Source of the DNA: Megalonaias nervosa
Taxonomy: Eukaryota > Mollusca > Bivalvia > Unionida > Unionidae
Direction: 5' to 3'
NCBI GenBank assembly: GCA_016617855.1
Contig: JAECUM010001130.1
Coordinates: forward strand, 147,681 to 211,680
Length of the DNA stretch: 64,000 bases
The stretch's first letter is position 1; every line of letters starts with the position of its first letter. The position numbers and the translations under genes were made by a program. Below the pieces are notes generated by a model. The model ran no database searches. It was given only the letters and a program-made list of their open reading frames with translations, and had not been told where the DNA came from. Of this stretch, positions 59,237-64,000 are shown in pieces.

Positions 59237-59246
59237 CTTCATGCAT
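59237..59246 (-). CDS. Possible start exon of the PARP14-like gene (MHE-)
   Basis: ATGCATGAAG is followed by donor GTAAAT below 59237. It gives Met-His-Glu and leaves one base, matching the phase-1 pattern of every downstream exon. The same frame is open further upstream without another ATG. A second ATG in another frame (ATGAAG) would end in phase 0. This is a suggestion from phase logic only. Confidence 0.3.
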
Positions 59247-59300
59247 CCGAGTCACGTTTTTGTCACACAGAAACAGCCATGGTTCTTCTGTATGACGATG
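59240..59300. promoter_or_regulatory. Head-to-head 5' ends: probable shared promoter region
   Basis: The tentative first exon of the minus-strand gene ends at 59237, and the plus-strand gene's ATG lies at 59292/59298. Their 5' parts must be adjacent or overlap here. No TATA box is obvious between them. This is inference from the exon positions. Confidence 0.35.
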
Positions 59301-59326
59301 GCTGATGAAGCTGACTATGATGGGAT
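59292..59326 (+). CDS. Unrecognised small gene, exon 1
   Basis: ATGACGATGGCTGATG holds two in-frame start codons (59292 and 59298). The second, with GACG before it and G after it, has the better context. It gives MADEADYDG plus two bases at donor GTAAAA. Phase 2 fits exon 2 exactly (AT + C = Ile, then KGDTS). The peptide start is acidic, typical of a small soluble intracellular protein. No family is recognised. Confidence 0.5.
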
Positions 59327-61043
59327 GTAAAATTATGAACTTCTACTACAGAATGCATGTTAAAATAATTTCGTTAACCAAATACTACATTGAAAAAGCT
59401 GACATATTCAGAGTTTATGCGTTAGAACAAAATTTTCAGCCAAAAAAAAAAAAATACGAAAAATGTTTCTGTAAATTTTGGTTCCAAATTTTGGCACCGT
59501 TAAAGACTTTGGATAACCAGTCTGGAATTTGGGCGCAATTTTCAATTAGAATGTCATTGAAATAGTACAATAGAAAATATTCCAGGATTTTAAGTTCATG
59601 ACCACTGAACCAGAAATAGCCCTGGTTATATGGGTGAATGATTGTCTCATTTAGGGGGGCATAATGTGTATGGCTGATATTCACTCGCCACGAAAAGAAA
59701 TGAAGGAATATCGCACGGAAGAGAAAGTGATGGCAATTTGTCGTAGGTTCAAGGGATACCACGAGCGTATTATTACAAACAGTGCAGTTAAGTCATTACT
59801 CAGTCCAAATGTAACAAATGTAGCAAAATTATTCACACTGCTGCCGAGCACCTTAGCTGCGAAAGATGTTGCATGACGTGAAATTTACGGAAAGCTATTA
59901 CGAAATATATCGTATGGAACAATTTCTTTTTTATGTTTTTGAAGACTGATAAATTAAACATCAAACCTGTAAGGATATTGATGGGTATGTGTTATGTTTT
60001 AAGCTTTGTTTACATAATTGACAATATTTTTACTTATCCCTTGAATGCACAATGATCAGTCATCTCATGACTGCATGTATTTCTAGAAGTTGGTACATGC
60101 CGGCCTTGCGAATATACATTTCCACAATGTAAATGTCTCTTTAAAGTTTATTCACCCATGATATTATTAATGATCTGACTGGTATTTGTATTTTGACCTT
60201 TTTGTTATTATTTTCCAGACATTTTAGAATAAGTTATATTTGTTTTTATTAATTCAGACTGTCAGAAACATATCAATAGATCTCTTTTCAACAAATTAAT
60301 CTTTGATTCAGATTATGACTTGTTTCTGCCTATCCAATTTATATTCAGCCAGTTCAGTAATATTTAATAGTAATTTATTGCATAATTAATGAGAATGTAG
60401 AGCTGTAAACTATTGCAAATGATTATAAATTTTCCTCACCAAAAATACTCGTTTAGTTTGTGTCGTTTAATTTCAGAAAAAAGGTGCAAGGCACAGTTAT
60501 GAAAACAACTTGTTGGTGACAGCATCATTAAAATTCTTCGATCTTTTAATTTGTATCTGAAGCAAGTGTGAGGTAATACCATAACTGTTGTCTTTAAATT
60601 CAAATGTCTTGAACATTAGCTTAACATGGAGTTTTAATGATTTTTCCTCTTATGTGAATGCAGTTTGTGAGCAGTAAGTTGCGAATATTTTTTTTATAGA
60701 AGGTCTATTGACAGTCACTGGACACAAATCCAGCCATCAGAGCATTAGTGCTCAGCTTATACCTACTGGCTATGATCGAATTATCATATGAGCCTATATA
60801 AATATAGCTGTATATCATAAACTTCAGATGGTGAGTGGCTCAGTTAACTCTATTTAATTTTCATGACATTCACAGAAATTAAGGTGGAGATTTCACATGA
60901 TCCGAACAGTTCTGTTTATTCCTTCTATATCGTAAATCACTATAAAACTCAGGAAAGTTTCACAGGCTCAAGCACAGATTTAGTTCAAGGAATTGCTGAC
61001 AGGTGCTAATTTTGAAGTCTGACATGATTTTCTAATCTTGCAG
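59327..61043. other. Intron 1 of the plus-strand gene, with unassigned ORFs
   Basis: An ORF at 59664-59876 (MADIHSPRKEMKEYRTEEKV, ending LPSTLAAKDVA) has good composition but no matching splice sites. The segment at 60712-60800 after TTTTTTATAG has an open frame (GLLTVTGHKSSHQSISAQLI) that does not fit the phase of its neighbours. Either could be an alternative or untranslated exon. Confidence 0.3.
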
Positions 61044-61116
61044 CAAAGGTGATACATCCATACCAGATATTCTGAAGCACCCTCTGGATGGAAAGGATGA
61101 AAAAAACAAAAGACAG
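61044..61116 (+). CDS. Unrecognised small gene, exon 2
   Basis: The exon lies between acceptor TCTAATCTTGCAG and donor CAG|GTATAA. Only one frame is open: KGDTSIPDILKHPLDGKDEK then NKRQ. It continues the frame from exon 1 and ends in phase 0, which fits exon 3. The composition is polar and charged. No domain is recognised. Confidence 0.6.
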
Positions 61117-61600
61117 GTATAATTTTAATCTGTGTTTAAAGACATGCCCCTAAATTAACACTGCAGACTTGTTATTTTCTTTTTTTAATCAGCAATTGTC
61201 ATTTTTTAAGGAATTTTGAACAGCAATATATGCCTATAAATCCTACATTTCTTAAATATTAACTTCAAGACAATGCTTTGTTTCTAGTTTGACATTAAAC
61301 AATATACTGCCCTTTTGTCAGTCATTTAAATTATTATTTATGTATGTTGCTCTGATAAAATATAATTCAAAATCAGATGGCTTGTAAAAAAAATGTTATT
61401 TTAATCTGTATGTATCTACATGTATGCAATAAACATAAATCGGAAAAGGAACCACCAAAACAAAATTATTCAAAAGGGATGTAAGAAAGATACAAGTTAA
61501 ATTTATACTACTTGATTGACACATGTTTCCAAGTTTATGACATTAGCAATGGTTTATGCTTTAAGAAATTCACATTTAATTTCAATTTTATTACAGACAG

Positions 61601-61676
61601 ACTTTTGGTACTGTCTTCAGTGAAACTCTCAGGGTGCTCCAGAGAAGCAGTAATGAAGATTTACTCGAAGAGAGAG
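61601..61676 (+). CDS. Unrecognised small gene, exon 3
   Basis: The acceptor is the second AG of TTACAGACAG, which keeps the frame from exon 2. The peptide TFGTVFSETLRVLQRSSNED then LLEER is helix-prone and ends at donor G|GTTTGT in phase 1. If that donor is skipped, the frame runs on (GLLEYHLVATSLSESECNF) to a stop at about 61734, which could be an alternative end of the protein. Phase 1 does not match exon 4, which needs phase 2. A small exon may have been missed, or another donor is used. Confidence 0.55.
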
Positions 61677-62221
61677 GTTTGTTGGAATATCATTTAGTAG
61701 CAACATCATTGTCAGAAAGTGAATGCAATTTCTAAAAATGTAGGATCCATTGTGTTATGAGAGAAACAAGTTTCATTTTTCTCCTCATTTATGAGCAGGT
61801 TTTGGGTTATTACTAAGTGACAACTGCTAGTTGGTCATCCAAGAGGATGAGCGAATTTCTGTCCCCCAAAAATGAACTATATACCAGTTTAGACAATCAT
61901 CCAAACACATACAATTCTTAAATACATTATTTTACAGTAAAATTGTATCATCTGCCTGTGAAAGGTTTGCTTTTAGCAGAAATGGGATGTTTTAAGATAC
62001 AAATTATATCAAGCAAATGTGAATTACACTGTTTGCCAGCAGTCAGTGACCAGGATACAAGCGCAGGTTTAGTGAGACACATCCTACAGAATAAGTACAA
62101 AGGAAAATAGATTTTGTTCCTTGAAGACATTATTTTCAACCAATAAAGAAATTTTGATTGCCTTAAACAAATGTAAACTTAAGTATTTTCATCTTCTAGA
62201 CTGTTGTCCTTGTAAGCACAG

Positions 62222-62286
62222 GGTTACTGCCCTTGAAGCTGAAAATAAGAACTTGCAGACCAAAATGCCAGTCTCTAGAATAGGAA
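62222..62286 (+). CDS. Unrecognised small gene, exon 4 (coiled-coil-like)
   Basis: The exon begins after GTAAGCACAG; only one frame is open: VTALEAENKNLQTKMPVSRI. Leu/Glu/Asn spacing (ALEAENKNLQ) looks like a short coiled coil. Donor A|GTAAGG at 62287 gives a phase that joins the last exon cleanly. The later donor CATCAT|GTGAGT (62317) would create a TAA at the junction. The entry phase conflicts with exon 3 as modelled. Confidence 0.5.
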
Positions 62287-62704
62287 GTAAGGAAAATCTA
62301 GAGCTGGATTCATCATGTGAGTGCCATGTTAACATCATTCACTTTGTTCAACTTGTTATGACAATAAGTCAGTTACTGCAAAAAGGGGTGATATCATACT
62401 TCTAAATGACGCTCACAAAGTTGAAGTCGATGAAATTCAGACTCGTTTCACTACCCATTATCCGGACCTATTTATTAATACAGATCTATTCACTATTTGA
62501 ATATGAATAAAATGGACAATGATCAGTTATCTTAAAATATATGCTGTAAAAGTAATTTTTTATATTTGTACCACCTAAAATACAGACCTGCCAATAAAAT
62601 TTTGTTTTGCTGTTGTTGAATGATAAACCATTTTCAGCTTGAATATGTTAACAAATGTGAACTGGTAGAATGAGATTATATTTTCCAAAGAGTTGTACCA
62701 AATA

Positions 62705-62822
62705 ACATAAAATTTATAAGTCTTTGGTATGACATGGTTGAGGGTTCAAACCCGTGATCACCCACACCCATGGCAGGAGCTCTAACTACTTAGGCCACAG
62801 GAGCTGTTAGGTAGCCGGTTTA
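62705..62822 (-). mobile_element. tRNA-like SINE (second family), reversed
   Basis: Read on the minus strand: AGCTCCTGTGGCCTAAGTAG (A box), GATCACGGGTTTGAACCCTC (B box), then GTCATACCAAAGACTTATAA. The trailing ATACCAAAGACTT links it with the elements at 17887 and 21090. It lies in the last intron of the plus-strand gene. Confidence 0.8.
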
Positions 62823-62982
62823 ATTTGTGATGGAAACCCCTGGTTTTCAAGTCCATTAAATTAGTCATCAAAGCAAGTGCCTCATTAGAATTACCAACCT
62901 CAGGGATTTTAAACGTACTGTAATTGCATGAAATGTTTCAGGCGTAACTCTCTCTCTGATTCTCTCTCTCTCTCTCATTCTA

Positions 62983-63002
62983 TGTATGTATGTATGTATG
63001 TA

Positions 63003-63037
<35 letters not shown>
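62983..63037. repeat. (TATG)n(TA)n microsatellite
   Basis: Four to five TATG units are followed by a TA tract. A CTCT-rich run lies just upstream at 62948-62976. Confidence 0.95.
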
Positions 63038-63039
<2 letters not shown>

Positions 63040-63103
63040 GATTGAACTTAATTTGAAATCTTGCTGGATTCTATTGATTAATATCCATTAATTTGTATTT
63101 CAG

Positions 63104-63225
63104 AAACCATCAAGGAGAAGTATAACATTGGGGAGGTGATAGCGAAGCAGAAGCTTTGCGATTTGATTAAACCATCGAGAATACCATCACTTCCACAAAC
63201 TCCAGTGGTGACAACAGATAAATAA
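63104..63225 (+). CDS. Unrecognised small gene, last exon
   Basis: Acceptor TTTGTATTTCAG, then one open frame: TIKEKYNIGEVIAKQKLCDL, IKPSRIPSLPQTPVV and TTDK, ending TAA at 63223-63225. It is Lys-rich and helical first, then Pro/Ser-rich, the usual look of a flexible C-terminus. AATAAA-like signals lie nearby (ATAAATAAAAAATG, and GAATAAATT at about 63340). No family is recognised. Confidence 0.6.
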
Positions 63226-63699
63226 AAAATGTGGGGAATGAACTATGAAAAAACACTTGTGACAATTTTTTTAAAAAATATTAAAACTGAGATAGAATTT
63301 AATGTGAATTTCTGTTATTTTGTTGTTAAGATTGCTTCAGAATAAATTCAAACTATCACTAGAGTAGGAATACATATTTCTAGAAGCTTGGATGATGTAA
63401 GGAGCCAGTAATCTGGATTTTATGACACACCAGTAGAAGTGTAGCAACATCTATTACAACTTAAGCCATGTTACCCACTGAATCCAGCACACAACCTATT
63501 AAGCTACCAATGACAAGTATAGTTTTTAATTTTTCTTTCCTTGTTCAAAAGTTACTAAACATCTCAGTCCATATATGGAGTTGGTTGGGGTAATTTAGAT
63601 CATGTTCCTCTTGAAATTATCATCAAACAAAAGTTACATCGCTGTTAAAATCTCTTGTTTTCATGAATTTTTTTTAGGGATTTTCAGCTATATTTTAGT

Positions 63700-64000
63700 G
63701 TTGTCCAGGGTTGCCCATGCTAGAATTGTCCAGGGTTTTCCAGCATACCCTGGATGAAGCCAGGAATATTAATCAAAACACTCCAGCGTCTTCCATGCTA
63801 GAATTGTCCAGGGTTTTCCAGCATTTTCCATCATTTACCATGCTAGAATTGTCCAGGGTTTTCCAGCCTACCCTGGAAATAGCTTGGAATATAGTCCTAA
63901 TACTCCAGCATTTTCCATGCTAAAATTTTCCAGCATTTTCCATGCTAGAATTGTCCAGGGTTTTCCAGCATACCCTGGACATAGCCTGGAATATTACTCC
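63700..64000. repeat. CCAGGGTTTTCCAGCAT array, runs off the right edge
   Basis: The phrase CATGCTAGAATTGTCCAGGG, followed by TTTTCCAGCAT or a variant, recurs at about 63717, 63795, 63838 and 63940. It is the reverse complement of the words at 57590-57905. Confidence 0.85.

Noticed and set aside
59664..59876. Independent plus-strand gene of 70 codons
   Set aside because: The composition is protein-like, but there are no flanking splice signals in the right phase and no recognised family. It is kept only as a remark in the intron entry.

Overview
The window looks like intron-rich, AT-rich, repeat-loaded chromosomal DNA of a marine invertebrate, most likely a mollusc and perhaps a bivalve. That placement is inference. 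It rests on the types of tRNA-derived SINE, Penelope-like and LINE remnants, on dispersed TGACCTTGACCTTTGAC-type repeats, and on the large PARP14-like gene. No bacterial-style gene organisation is present.

The main gene is on the minus strand and fills most of the window (about 59.2 kb down to below 4.6 kb, running off the left edge). I could chain eight exons by reading splice sites. Five RRM-type exons lie at 55490-55723, 51714-51998, 47592-47888, 39477-39722 and 24017-24253. A 1.57-kb KH-array exon lies at 13060-14628, a shorter second copy of it at 11218-12423, and the first exon of a macrodomain at 4654-4833. Every intron is phase 1, and the reading frame passes cleanly through the junctions, apart from an ambiguous acceptor at the second KH exon. 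The domain order RRM-KH-macro matches PARP14-like ADP-ribosyltransferases. The rest of the macrodomain and any catalytic domain lie outside the window. One or two short first exons near 59.0-59.25 kb are tentative.

At 59.29 kb a second, small gene starts head-to-head on the plus strand (exons at 59292-59326, 61044-61116, 61601-61676, 62222-62286 and 63104-63225). I do not recognise the product. One internal exon junction could not be resolved.

The introns carry nested mobile elements. From left to right: a broken LINE (1-4420) with a non-autonomous DNA transposon inside its reverse transcriptase; a 20-bp minisatellite (5.4-6.3 kb); a SINE with perfect 12-bp target duplications (7.7 kb); a tandem array of about 150-bp units (14.7-16.05 kb); three copies of a 1.55-kb TIR element with TA targets (21.4-22.9, 25.1-26.7 and 28.8-30.0 kb), one of them inside a Penelope-like element bounded by inverted repeats (24.8-28.0 kb); a CR1-like LINE 3' end (32 kb); a 53-bp x 7 tandem repeat (35.7-36.1 kb); a second LINE fragment (36.2-37.9 kb); another SINE (42 kb); a field of TTCATGAA palindromes (43 kb); and dispersed repeats rich in nuclear-receptor half sites (48.9-50.2 and 52.8-53.5 kb).

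The most interesting observations are four. The modular phase-1 RRM/KH gene has a truncated tandem KH duplication whose identity is patchy. A repeat family carries a perfect AGGTCA-nnn-TGACCT palindrome. The Penelope-like element has inverted flanks and a nested transposon. The 53-bp array expanded inside only one of two copies of a dispersed repeat.
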